Origin: Methylomonas sp. LW13
GTDB lineage: Bacteria > Pseudomonadota > Gammaproteobacteria > Methylococcales > Methylomonadaceae
NCBI RefSeq assembly: GCF_016865255.1
Contig: NZ_CP033381.1
Coordinates: 3,100,001-3,164,000, forward strand
Direction: 5' to 3'
Length of the DNA stretch: 64,000 bases
Shown: positions 54,198 through 62,954 of the stretch, one piece after another
How the letters are laid out: every line of letters begins with the position of its first letter
How positions within the stretch are numbered: position 1 is the stretch's first letter
The notes under the pieces: model-generated
What the model was told of the DNA's origin: nothing
What the model saw: only the letters and a program-made list of their open reading frames with translations
The model's database searches: none
Translations under genes and position numbers: made by a program

Positions 54198-55156
54198 GGT
54201 TTAACCGCCACGCCCCAGGGATAACGGCCCACCGCCACCGATTTGGTCACTTTATGGTTTTCCAAATCGATGATCGACACGTCGTTGCTGACGCCGTTGG
54301 TGGTGTACAAACGCTTTTGATCCGGCGAAAACGCCAAATTCCAAACCCGCTGCCCAACCAATAAGAACTTCTCCACTTTATAGGTTTGGGCGTTGATCAC
54401 CGCGACGCGGTTGGCGGGGCCCATCGCCACATAGCCGTACCGGCGCTCCTTATCAATCGCGATCCCCACCGGCTGAATCTGATCGCTGCTGACGCCTTGG
54501 ACGTCGAGTTTGATGTTCTGCACGATCTGTTTGGACGCCGCATCGATAATGGTCAGCGTGCCGGCCATTTCTGACGTCGCCCATAATTGTTGGCTATCGT
54601 CGGTAAATGTCACCGCGCGTGGCCGCGGATCGACCAGCGTGTTATCCGCAATCTGCCGGCTATTGGTATCAATCCAGTGCAGCATATTGGTGGTTTCCGA
54701 GGCGCTGATGGTCCATTTGTTATCCGGACTGACGGTAATGCCTTCCGGCTCCACGCCTACCTTGATCTTACCAACGGCTTTTTTTGCCGCGATGTCGATG
54801 ACCGTCACTTCCGCGTCATCTTCGTTGGACACGTACATAAATTTGCCGTCCGGGCTTAACGCAAAGGTTTCCGGATCTTCGCCGGACGGCAGTTTGCCTA
54901 TTTCCTTCAGCGTTTCCGAGTCGATCATGCGGATGGTGTTGTCGTCGCTGGTCGCAACGAACAAGGTCTTGCCGTCCTTACTTATCGCTATGCCGCGTGG
55001 CCGCTGGCCGACCGGAACGGTTTTGACCAGCTTGCCTTCGACGGGATCGAGCACGGCAATCGCATTATCTTTTTCCAGTGTGACGAATACGGTTTCGGCT
55101 TGCGCGGCCGAAGCCAATAAGACGGCGGCCATTCCGGCCATTTTTATCGGGTGCAT
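54194..55156 (-). CDS. YVTN beta-propeller protein, PQQ-catabolism-associated
   Basis: 320 residues with a signal peptide (MHPIKMAGMAAVLLASAAQA) and about seven repeats of the YVTN type, e.g. GKTLFVATSDDNTIRMID, GKFMYVSNEDDAEVTVID and KRLYTTNGVSNDVSIID. It should be periplasmic. This family is the beta-propeller member of the PQQ-dependent alcohol catabolism cluster, found with the ABC genes below. First gene of the three-gene operon. Ligand unknown. Confidence 0.88.
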   Translation of the reverse strand: MHPIKMAGMAAVLLASAAQAETVFVTLEKDNAIAVLDPVEGKLVKTVPVGQRPRGIAISKDGKTLFVATSDDNTIRMIDSETLKEIGKLPSGEDPETFALSPDGKFMYVSNEDDAEVTVIDIAAKKAVGKIKVGVEPEGITVSPDNKWTISASETTNMLHWIDTNSRQIADNTLVDPRPRAVTFTDDSQQLWATSEMAGTLTIIDAASKQIVQNIKLDVQGVSSDQIQPVGIAIDKERRYGYVAMGPANRVAVINAQTYKVEKFLLVGQRVWNLAFSPDQKRLYTTNGVSNDVSIIDLENHKVTKSVAVGRYPWGVAVKP

Positions 55157-55465
55157 AAATTTTTCCTTGGTATGCCTGATGTCATTTTACTGGTCTATTT
55201 AGTGTAACGAGAGATAACGCTTCACCAACAAATCGATGTAGTCAGCGGAGAGGGATAGATATAAAACCGCTAACACGGCCTATCACAAGCAATGCCCTCC
55301 CCTGCGGTTGGGAAGTTTAACCCGAAGCTCGACGGGTTTACATCCCTTCGCGCGTAGGGAAATTATCCTAATTTATCCGACCGTTAAATATCGCCACCGC
55401 GGGTAAAAAACGCTGCACCCTGTACCCTAGAACAATACCGGATCAGCTACTGTCAAGGCGAAGAT
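55157..55465. other. Intergenic region, no gene recognised
   Basis: About 310 bp upstream of the propeller gene and of the small plus-strand ORFs. It should hold the propeller operon's promoter; no clear boxes or repeats seen. Confidence 0.35.
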
Positions 55466-55642
55466 ATGCACAACACTCGCCATTTGTTATTTGCATCGCA
55501 AAAACCGGCAGAGCGAGTTGCCAAAAAACTTAATTTGGAAACACAAGATCAATTGCTGTTAAATTCAGGCTGCCAAGGACATAGAAATGAAAATTTACCT
55601 AATAACGGAAGACCAACTGGAAAACATTGGAAAAAAGCATGA
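55466..55642 (+). CDS. Possible small ORF (uncertain)
   Basis: 58 codons from an ATG with AAGGCGAAGAT upstream (MHNTRHLLFASQKPAERV...). It overlaps the next small gene by 56 bp in another frame, which argues against both being real; the Asn/Gly/Arg-rich C-terminal part looks non-coding. No family recognised. Confidence 0.2.
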   Translation: MHNTRHLLFASQKPAERVAKKLNLETQDQLLLNSGCQGHRNENLPNNGRPTGKHWKKA

Positions 55643-55793
55643 TTCTCTGCTTAAAACCGGAAGCATGTGCGATCTGATGCTGGACATCGCGGCGCAAGCC
55701 GATGATGTTCAAACCTTCGATGCCGCACTGGAGTTAGCCAACTGTGAGCTGGATAGATTGGAACTGTTTTTCGATACCTGTGACTTGGTTTGA
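55587..55793 (+). CDS. Hypothetical small acidic protein
   Basis: 68 residues from the ATG at 55587, with AAGGAC about 7 bases upstream. It is strongly acidic, Leu-rich and helical (KIYLITEDQLENIG at the start). No family recognised. Coding character is modest. Confidence 0.45.
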   Translation: MKIYLITEDQLENIGKKHDSLLKTGSMCDLMLDIAAQADDVQTFDAALELANCELDRLELFFDTCDLV

Positions 55794-56039
55794 GTTGATT
55801 ACTGTCGGATTACCGACCAATCACTGTTGCGCAGAGATGCCCTTATCTGCAAAAGCAACGCCGGCCCGCTACAACACCCAAACTAAGCTCGCAGCATTCA
55901 CACTTGCTGTGGCCCGATCCCAAAAACGAACAGCATAGACATGACTGACTTACCCCCGGCGAGCTTGGCGACGATCATCTCATAGGGCCTCTTCTTCCTG
56001 GCTGGAATATAAACCACGAGATACCCAGCCCCCTGATTT

Positions 56040-57701
56040 TTAATGCCGATTCTGCGTCCGCCAGTTCGCGACGATACCTTCCACATCCAGGTCATCCGGG
56101 CCTTCGCGCCAGCTAGTGTAGTAATCGACATCGTTACTTTTCGGCTCCGGATTGGGCCTATAGATTTGCACCCGGGTCGGCAACGGCGCAGCCTCGCCGA
56201 GCACTAACGCTTCCCCCCGGCCGAGCGAACTAAGAATGTCGGCCAAATCGCCCTCGGCCTCCGGCACTAGGCCGCGAATATACTGCTGGTCGTCCGGATT
56301 GGTGGTGCGCAGACAAATAAACGAGCTGCATTGCGCCAGCATGGTTTCCGACAGTTCGGTGGGCCGTTGGCTAACCACGCCGATAGAGACCCCGTATTTC
56401 CGGCCTTCCTTGGCGATCCGCTCCATCATCCGCTTGGTGCCGTCGAATTGGCCGCCTTTTTCGCGCGGGATATAGGCATGCGCTTCTTCGCAGATTAGCG
56501 TGATCGGAAATTCGCGGCGGCGCGGGTTCCAGTAGTTAAATTCATACGCCAGCCGCCCAACTTGCGCGGACACCGCCGGCCGCACGTCGGTCGGTACGGA
56601 GCTAAGATCGACCACGGTAATGTTGGCTTTTTTTTGCCCCAGACCGACGAATTGCCGGAGCAAATCCGCCATGCTGGCCGAGTTGTTGCGTTTTTTGGGT
56701 TTTAACAAAAAGTCGTAACGCACGTCGTTGAAACGGCTCTGCATCGTCACCAGAAACTCGTCGAACTGGCCGAATAAAGCACCCTTGGTTTTACCGAAAT
56801 CCTTGCGCTCTTCGTTGGCGGCTTTGAATTGCATATACATTTCCGCCAGCGAAAAATAAATCGGCGTGTCTATCGATACCACGCCCAGACCAATGGCTTT
56901 GGCTTCCTTACGCTTCAATTGTTGCAGCACTTCGCGCATGAAAGACATCTGCATCGAGGCCCCTCTGTCATCGCGATCAATGAACAAGTCCACCAACTCA
57001 GCATAGGACATCATCCAGTACGGCATCTCCAAATCCATGGCATCCACGTAATTGACTTGCTCTTCGGGAAATGCCGATTCGATACTGCCGTCCGGGCGTT
57101 TCCAACAGTATTCGCCGTGCAGATCCAGCATGATCATATGGGTCTTAGGCATGGCTTTCATGGTGTGCTGGATCAAGCTGGTGACGGTCCAGGATTTACC
57201 GGAACCGGATTGACCGATAATCGCAAAATGCCGGCCAAACAACGCACGTGGGTCCAGGCTCAGGTGATAATCCTTGTGACTGGCCAGCTGCCCAATAAAA
57301 AATTCGTAATCGCGGAATTTGGAAAAAATCGCGTTGATCTCGCTGAGCCCAACCGCATAAACCGCCGCGCCCGGCGTCGGATAATGCCGCACGCCGCGAA
57401 TGAAGATATTGTTTTCGTTCAACTCGCCGACCGGGATTAAGGCAATAAAACGGTCGGTTGCACGATTGCCGGCAGCGTCGAAACGATCGCGTTCCCACAT
57501 TTTGAACACCAGCGCCAACACGCCTATATGCGACTGCCTGATCACCACGTACGAACCGATATGGCCGGCCAGGATTTCTTCATCGCCGAGTTTGATGATG
57601 GGCGCCGCTGTTGAATGTTCTTCAGTGATACGGGCATCCATACCGTCGCCTCTGACTTCGGTTAAATGGCCGATCAGGATGTTTTGCGTTTGTTGGGTCA
57701 T
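56040..57701 (-). CDS. HerA-like ATPase (DUF87)
   Basis: 553 residues. An N-terminal beta-barrel-like (HAS-barrel type) region precedes the Walker A GQSGSGKS at 163-170; ITLICEEAHAYIPRE is the Walker B; FICLRTTNPDDQQYIRGLVPE is the C-terminal signature of HerA-type ATPases. In archaea HerA partners NurA in DNA end resection; bacterial standalone members are often linked to DNA repair or defence. No NurA or other partner is adjacent, so the process is unclear. Confidence 0.83.
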   Translation of the reverse strand: MTQQTQNILIGHLTEVRGDGMDARITEEHSTAAPIIKLGDEEILAGHIGSYVVIRQSHIGVLALVFKMWERDRFDAAGNRATDRFIALIPVGELNENNIFIRGVRHYPTPGAAVYAVGLSEINAIFSKFRDYEFFIGQLASHKDYHLSLDPRALFGRHFAIIGQSGSGKSWTVTSLIQHTMKAMPKTHMIMLDLHGEYCWKRPDGSIESAFPEEQVNYVDAMDLEMPYWMMSYAELVDLFIDRDDRGASMQMSFMREVLQQLKRKEAKAIGLGVVSIDTPIYFSLAEMYMQFKAANEERKDFGKTKGALFGQFDEFLVTMQSRFNDVRYDFLLKPKKRNNSASMADLLRQFVGLGQKKANITVVDLSSVPTDVRPAVSAQVGRLAYEFNYWNPRRREFPITLICEEAHAYIPREKGGQFDGTKRMMERIAKEGRKYGVSIGVVSQRPTELSETMLAQCSSFICLRTTNPDDQQYIRGLVPEAEGDLADILSSLGRGEALVLGEAAPLPTRVQIYRPNPEPKSNDVDYYTSWREGPDDLDVEGIVANWRTQNRH

Positions 57702-57964
57702 GATGTTCTCTCTGGTAAAGCCGCTGGGCTAAGCTTAGACGATTTTTACGGCCCGTCCCGTCCAGAGCAGTCTAGGCAACCGCCTGGGACAGCACAGCGC
57801 TTTTGCGCCAAAATGGCGAACAAATCGCTACAAACGCGACAACATGGCGCTAGGCTCGTAAGAGTAAGTCGTTGAACATTTGACACTTTTGACTGACAAA
57901 GCCATACGGTCTGATTATTGCTGTCATCAAACCGGCATCATTTAATATTGCACAAGAGGTGAAT
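57702..57964. promoter_or_regulatory. Divergent region upstream of ald and the HerA-like gene
   Basis: 263 bp between divergent starts. AAGAGGTGAAT precedes the ald ATG. No clear operator or repeat was seen. Confidence 0.35.
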
Positions 57965-59080
57965 ATGAAAATCGGCATACCCAAGGAAATCAAACCTAAC
58001 GAAAATCGGGTATCGGTGGTACCGTCCGGCGTTGCCGCGCTTGTGAGCGCCGGCCATAGCGTCACGATGGAGAGCGGCGCCGGCGTTGGCGCCGGCTTTG
58101 AAGACGCGCTATATCAAGCCGCCGGCGCACAGTTGGTGGACGGTCCGGAACCTGTATGGGACTCCGCTGAGATGATTATCAAGGTCAAGGAACCGATAGA
58201 ACCCGAATGGTCGCGGATTCGTCCCGGACAAACCCTGTTCACCTATTTTCATTTTGCCGCCAATCGCCCGCTAACCGAAGCACATTTGGCATCCGGCGCT
58301 ACCTGTATCGCCTACGAGACCGTGCAGTTGCCGACCGGCGAGTTACCCTTGCTGACGCCGATGTCCGAAGTAGCCGGCCGGCTGGCGGTGCAAGAAGGCG
58401 CGCATTATCTGGAAAAACTGTACGGCGGCCGCGGCATGTTGCTCGGCGGCGTACCGGGGGTATTACCGGCCAAAGTCTTGATTTTGGGCGGCGGAGTGGT
58501 CGGCACGCAGGCGGCAAAAATGGCGGCAGGTTTAGGCGCGCAAGTCACAGTCATGGATTTGTCGCTCGAACGTCTGCGCCAACTTAGCGACATTTTGCCG
58601 GCCAACGTGCAGCTGTTGTTTTCCAGCCGTCATGCCATCCTGGAACAAATTCGCACGGCGGACCTGGTCATCGGCGGCGTATTGGTCACCGGGGCCGCAG
58701 CACCCAAGCTGATCCGGGCCGACGATTTAAAATCGATGCAACCGGGGGCGGTCATCGTCGATGTCGCGGTGGACCAAGGCGGCTGCGTGGAAACCACCCA
58801 CCCCACTACCCACGCCGATCCGATTTATGTCATCGACAATGTCGTGCATTATGCCGTTGCCAACATGCCCGGCGCTGTACCGCGCACTTCGACCCTGGCG
58901 TTAACCAACGCCACCCTGCCCTATGCTCTACAACTCGCCAATAAAGGCTGGCAACAAGCATTGCGGGACAATTCGGCGTTACTGAAAGGCTTGAATATCG
59001 TGGGCGGTAATGTTATTTGCCAAGGGATTGCCGACGCATTTGGTTTTAATTATCTGCCGCCGGAGCAGTTCTTGAGCTGA
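57965..59080 (+). CDS. ald: Alanine dehydrogenase
   Basis: 371 residues from the ATG at 57965 (AAGAGG upstream; a GTG at 57959 is also open). It converts pyruvate, NH3 and NADH to alanine and back. Visible are MKIGIPKEIKPNENRV at the start, the Lys in IIKVKEP, the NAD loop LILGGGVVGTQAAKMA, and the catalytic region VDVAVDQGGCVETTHPTTHADP. Length is typical (about 370). Alanine dehydrogenase is an ammonium-assimilating enzyme in many methanotrophs. A terminator follows at 59117-59139. Confidence 0.95.
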   Translation: MKIGIPKEIKPNENRVSVVPSGVAALVSAGHSVTMESGAGVGAGFEDALYQAAGAQLVDGPEPVWDSAEMIIKVKEPIEPEWSRIRPGQTLFTYFHFAANRPLTEAHLASGATCIAYETVQLPTGELPLLTPMSEVAGRLAVQEGAHYLEKLYGGRGMLLGGVPGVLPAKVLILGGGVVGTQAAKMAAGLGAQVTVMDLSLERLRQLSDILPANVQLLFSSRHAILEQIRTADLVIGGVLVTGAAAPKLIRADDLKSMQPGAVIVDVAVDQGGCVETTHPTTHADPIYVIDNVVHYAVANMPGAVPRTSTLALTNATLPYALQLANKGWQQALRDNSALLKGLNIVGGNVICQGIADAFGFNYLPPEQFLS

Positions 59081-59116
59081 ACCCATCGCCCCGACCGGCC
59101 AAAATAATTTGTAAAT

Positions 59117-59139
59117 ATCCCCCGGCAAAACCGGGGGAT
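59117..59139 (+). terminator. Probable ald terminator
   Basis: A 9-bp stem (ATCCCCCGG/CCGGGGGAT) with a 5-nt loop, 36 bp after the ald stop; the tail is only modestly T-rich (TCATATTC). Confidence 0.6.
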
Positions 59140-59379
59140 TCATATTCCCGCTTAATTCTACGTTGTCAGACGCTGAAAGGTGTGCATGATTTGGTCTGGG
59201 ATTGCCAAAGTCGGGTCACCACAGATGGGGCCGAGCTTACCATCCACGGCACTGGATACTCGCTTCCGCACCGGGATCAAGACATTTGCTCAAATCCCAT
59301 AAAGTAAAGTTAAGCTGTGTTGGGACGACTCAACGCGCTTTATCGGGTTATCAATTCGAAACCCACTCCGCGCCTTGGC

Positions 59380-60759
59380 TCAGATCACTTTAGAAAATTG
59401 CTGCTGTTTCCGCGCCAGGTATTTGTCAAACACCATGCAGATATTGCGGATCAGCAAGCGGCCGGCGGTGGATACTTGAATACCGTCGGCGTCTAAATCC
59501 AATAAACCGTCGGCTTTCATCTGCCTCAGTTGTTCCAGCTCGAGGGCAAAATACTCGGCAAAATGGATAGCAAACTCGGTTTCGATTTTGCTGAAAGTCA
59601 GTTCGAAATGGCAAATCAGTTGGGTAATGACCGCCCGGCGCAATTTGTCGTCTTCATCCAGATCCACGCCGCGAAACACCGGCAATTTGCCTTGGGAAAT
59701 TGCCGCGTCGTATTCGTCCAGTTCTTTGTAATTTTGCATGTAAGCATCGCCGACCCGGCCGATGGAGGTCACGCCCAAACCCACCAAGTCGCAATCGGAA
59801 TGGGTCGAATATCCCTGGAAGTTGCGGTACAACTTGCCTTCGCGTTGCGCCACCGCCAGTTCGTCGTCCGGTTTGGCGAAGTGGTCCATACCAATGTAAA
59901 CATAGCCGGCATCGGTGAGTTTTTGCCCGACCATTTGCAGGATTTCCAGTTTCACCGTCGGCGTTGGCAAATCGGCGTCATTGATTTGCCGCTGGGTTTT
60001 GAAGCGGCTGGGCATGTGGGCGTAGTTGAAGATCGAAAATCGATCCGGCGCGTAGGCCAGCACTTGCTCCAGTGTGCGGGCAAAAGTCTGCTCGGTTTGC
60101 AACGGCAGGCCGTAGATCAAATCGATATTAGTCGACCGAAAGCCTTCCTTGCGCGCCGCTTCCAGTACAGCAAAGGTTTGTTCCTTGCTTTGCAGGCGGT
60201 TGACGGCTTTTTGCACGTCCGGATCGAAATCCTGCAAGCCCAAGCTGATACGGTTGAAACCGAGCTCGCGTAATTGGGCGATGGTCAGGTCGTTGGTTTC
60301 GCGCGGATCGACTTCGATGGAATATTCGCCGCTGTCGTCGTCATGCAAATAGAAATGCTCGCGGGTGGTAGCCATCAAGCGTTTCATTTGCTCGTAGTTC
60401 AAAAAGGTCGGCGTGCCGCCGCCCCAATGCAGCTGATTGACCGGCCGGCTGTTGTCGAACAGCTTGCCCTGCATCTCAATTTCCTTGCAAAGATTGTCCA
60501 GATACGGCACGGCATGGGCGCGGTTTTTGGTGACGATCTTGTTACAGGCGCAATAAAAACACACCGTGTCACAGAACGGGATATGAAAGTACAGCGACAG
60601 CGGCTCGCCGCCGGCGTTGGATTTTTGAATATGCTGCAGATACTCGGCTTCGCCGAAACCTTCGTGCAATTCCAGCGCGGTGGGGTACGAGGTGTAACGC
60701 GGCCCGGACTTGTCGTAGCGTTTGATCAAGTCCAGGTCGAATTGAATTGATTGGTCCAT
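59380..60759 (-). CDS. hemN: Oxygen-independent coproporphyrinogen III oxidase
   Basis: 459 residues. The radical-SAM motif CxxxCxxC is C63, C67, C70 in FCDTVCFYCAC; the HWGGGTPTFLN stretch binds SAM. It makes protoporphyrinogen IX from coproporphyrinogen III without oxygen, feeding heme synthesis. Length matches HemN (about 457). Its start touches the stop of ccmI, linking heme synthesis with cytochrome c maturation in one transcript. Confidence 0.95.
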   Translation of the reverse strand: MDQSIQFDLDLIKRYDKSGPRYTSYPTALELHEGFGEAEYLQHIQKSNAGGEPLSLYFHIPFCDTVCFYCACNKIVTKNRAHAVPYLDNLCKEIEMQGKLFDNSRPVNQLHWGGGTPTFLNYEQMKRLMATTREHFYLHDDDSGEYSIEVDPRETNDLTIAQLRELGFNRISLGLQDFDPDVQKAVNRLQSKEQTFAVLEAARKEGFRSTNIDLIYGLPLQTEQTFARTLEQVLAYAPDRFSIFNYAHMPSRFKTQRQINDADLPTPTVKLEILQMVGQKLTDAGYVYIGMDHFAKPDDELAVAQREGKLYRNFQGYSTHSDCDLVGLGVTSIGRVGDAYMQNYKELDEYDAAISQGKLPVFRGVDLDEDDKLRRAVITQLICHFELTFSKIETEFAIHFAEYFALELEQLRQMKADGLLDLDADGIQVSTAGRLLIRNICMVFDKYLARKQQQFSKVI

Positions 60760-61967
60760 TACTGCACTTCTTGATTGATGGTGATGCTGACGCTGGGATT
60801 AGCCGAACTTAAATCCACTTCAGCAGTACCGAGCAAATCGCCGGCTTGCGGCATCGCGTTACCGGTTTTGGAGATTCGGGCAACGATGCGCAACTGTTTG
60901 AAATCGGCTAGATGGGTTTGCGGTTGCATCGCCATGCTGTCGTTCAATACCACGCTGGCTGGTAAATCAGAAACCTGTTTACGGACGATGGCCAGCGGCA
61001 TTTTCGGACCGTTGACGGCCTGGGCATAAATAAACACAGTGTGTTGCGGTTCCGCTTTGGCTTTGAGTGCCGCATCCAATTCGACTTTCACAGTAATATC
61101 GATAGCAGCCGCCGATGATGCCGGCGCTTGCGGTTTTTGCTGCTCCGCTTCAGCCATCTGTATCATTTTTTGCAATTGCTGCTGGCTTTCGTCCTCGGCC
61201 GGCAGCAAACCGGATAATTTCTTCCAATGCGTGATTGCCTGGGCAAAATCGCCGGCTTCCGCTTTAGCCATGCCGGCCAACCATAAGGCGGTGTGGTCTT
61301 CCGGTACCAGCTTTAAGGCTCTTTCCACCAGCTCGCTTGGTTCGCCGTCCATTTGGCCGTTACGCGCCATCGACAAGGCATCGGCGTAATGCAGCATGAC
61401 GGCCGGGTCGTTGGGTTTGCGGCGATTCAGCTCGGCAAATACGTTGGCGGCGTCCTGATATTGCTGTGCGTAAACATAAGCACGTCCCAACATCATCCAG
61501 CCTTCCAAATCTTCCGGATGCTGCTTTAGACGCTCTATCAGTTTGTTGACCATGCTTTTGACGTTGTCGGCCACTTTTTGATTGTTGGCCGCCAATTCGG
61601 CTTTGACCAAGGCTTGCGGTTCGCCGAGCAAGCCATATAAAAACAGGCTTAGCAGCGGTACCGTAATCGCCACGACCGGCACCATCCAACGGCCGGTTTT
61701 GGCACTCGACACGGCCGGCAAATCGTCTTCCAGATCGTCCAGCAGCGTCAGTTGCAATTCGCGATATTGAGCATCGTAATGCTCCTGTGACAACACGCCG
61801 TTTTGCAATTGCAGTTTAAGTTCGGCCAGTTGTTGACGAGCGATTGCGGTATTGCGTTGTTCGCCATCGGCGTAACGTAGCGGCGTTTTTTTAAATAATG
61901 GCGGCAGCAACACCAACAACGCCAGCACGATTAAACCAGCTATCACTAGCCAAAACTCAAGATTCAC
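60759..61967 (-). CDS. ccmI: Cytochrome c maturation protein CcmI
   Basis: 402 residues. Two membrane helices (about 4-26 and 94-113) flank a cytosolic loop with LSQEHYDAQYRELQLTLLDDL; a TPR region (about 140-260) follows and would hold apocytochrome; the C-terminal beta-rich part (about 290-402) is the extended CcmI tail. CcmI presents apocytochromes to the CcmFH ligase. Start overlaps ccmH stop by 4 bp. Confidence 0.9.
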   Translation of the reverse strand: MNLEFWLVIAGLIVLALLVLLPPLFKKTPLRYADGEQRNTAIARQQLAELKLQLQNGVLSQEHYDAQYRELQLTLLDDLEDDLPAVSSAKTGRWMVPVVAITVPLLSLFLYGLLGEPQALVKAELAANNQKVADNVKSMVNKLIERLKQHPEDLEGWMMLGRAYVYAQQYQDAANVFAELNRRKPNDPAVMLHYADALSMARNGQMDGEPSELVERALKLVPEDHTALWLAGMAKAEAGDFAQAITHWKKLSGLLPAEDESQQQLQKMIQMAEAEQQKPQAPASSAAAIDITVKVELDAALKAKAEPQHTVFIYAQAVNGPKMPLAIVRKQVSDLPASVVLNDSMAMQPQTHLADFKQLRIVARISKTGNAMPQAGDLLGTAEVDLSSANPSVSITINQEVQ

Positions 61968-62422
61968 GAGTGGTCACCTTTTTCCAAAATGCTGTTTAGC
62001 TTGGCTTGTTGCTCTTTCGTTAGCGATTGGTCCTCGCTGGTACTGGTTTTGCTGCGCAACACCCAGACCGTGGCCAAACCAATGACCAGGAACAGCACCG
62101 GCCCCAACCAGAGCAGCATGGTTTTTAGTTTCAAGGCCGGCTTGTACATCACAAAATCGCCGTAGCGGTCGGTCATGAAATCGACGATGTCTTGGCGGGA
62201 TTTACCTTGTTGCAGCATTTCATAGACTTGCCGGCGCAAGTCCTTGGCCAGATCGGCGTTGGAATCGGCGATGGTTTGATTCTGGCAAACCAGGCAACGC
62301 AGCTCAGAAATCAAGGTTTGATAAGCCTGTTCCTGCTCGGGTTGTTTGAAGTCACGGTATTCGATCTCAGCTTGGGCTTGAAACACAAACAACGACAAGA
62401 TCAAGGCGAAGAGAGTTTTCAT
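61964..62422 (-). CDS. ccmH: Cytochrome c maturation protein CcmH
   Basis: 152 residues. Signal peptide, then the LRCLVCQNQ motif (redox Cys43 and Cys46) and a C-terminal membrane helix (about 103-122). It reduces apocytochrome CxxCH cysteines before heme attachment. Overlaps dsbE by 4 bp. Confidence 0.95.
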   Translation of the reverse strand: MKTLFALILSLFVFQAQAEIEYRDFKQPEQEQAYQTLISELRCLVCQNQTIADSNADLAKDLRRQVYEMLQQGKSRQDIVDFMTDRYGDFVMYKPALKLKTMLLWLGPVLFLVIGLATVWVLRSKTSTSEDQSLTKEQQAKLNSILEKGDHS

Positions 62423-62949
62423 GCGCTTTCCGCCTTCAGTTTTTCAATCAACGGCAGGAAAATGCTTTCCAGTTCGCCGGGCTGGACCGGACCGGTATGT
62501 TTGTAGCGCACCACGCCGCGTTTATCGATCACGAAGGTTTCCGGTACGCCGTACACACCATAATCGATGCCGGTGCGGCCATCAGCATCCATCACGCTGA
62601 CGTTATAAGGGTTACCGTGTTTGCTCAGCCAGGTGTTGGCAGCCTGCGCTTCGTCCTTGTAATTCAAACCTACCAGCAGCACTTTGTTTTGCTTGGCCAG
62701 CTCGATCAATAAGGGATGTTCTTCGCGGCAGGATACGCACCAGGATGCCCAGACATTCAGCAACCAGACTTTGCCTTTAAAATCGGCTTGGCTCAGGCGT
62801 TGCTCAGGTGTCGCCAAAATCGGCAAATTAAAGGCCGGCGCCGGTTTGTCTATCAGTGGCGAGGGGATTTCGCGGGGATTGAGTTTTAATCCAATCGCCA
62901 AAAAAACCGACAGGGCGATGAACAACAGCAGCGGTAACAGATATTTCAT
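62419..62949 (-). CDS. dsbE: Thiol:disulfide interchange protein DsbE/CcmG
   Basis: 176 residues: N-terminal membrane anchor (about 2-21), then a thioredoxin fold with the WASWCVSC active site (Cys71, Cys74; usual CcmG is CPTC or CxxC) and YGVYGVPETFVID. It supplies electrons to apocytochromes or CcmH in the periplasm. Five bases separate it from the ccmF stop. Confidence 0.93.
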   Translation of the reverse strand: MKYLLPLLLFIALSVFLAIGLKLNPREIPSPLIDKPAPAFNLPILATPEQRLSQADFKGKVWLLNVWASWCVSCREEHPLLIELAKQNKVLLVGLNYKDEAQAANTWLSKHGNPYNVSVMDADGRTGIDYGVYGVPETFVIDKRGVVRYKHTGPVQPGELESIFLPLIEKLKAESA

Positions 62950-62954
62950 TAATT

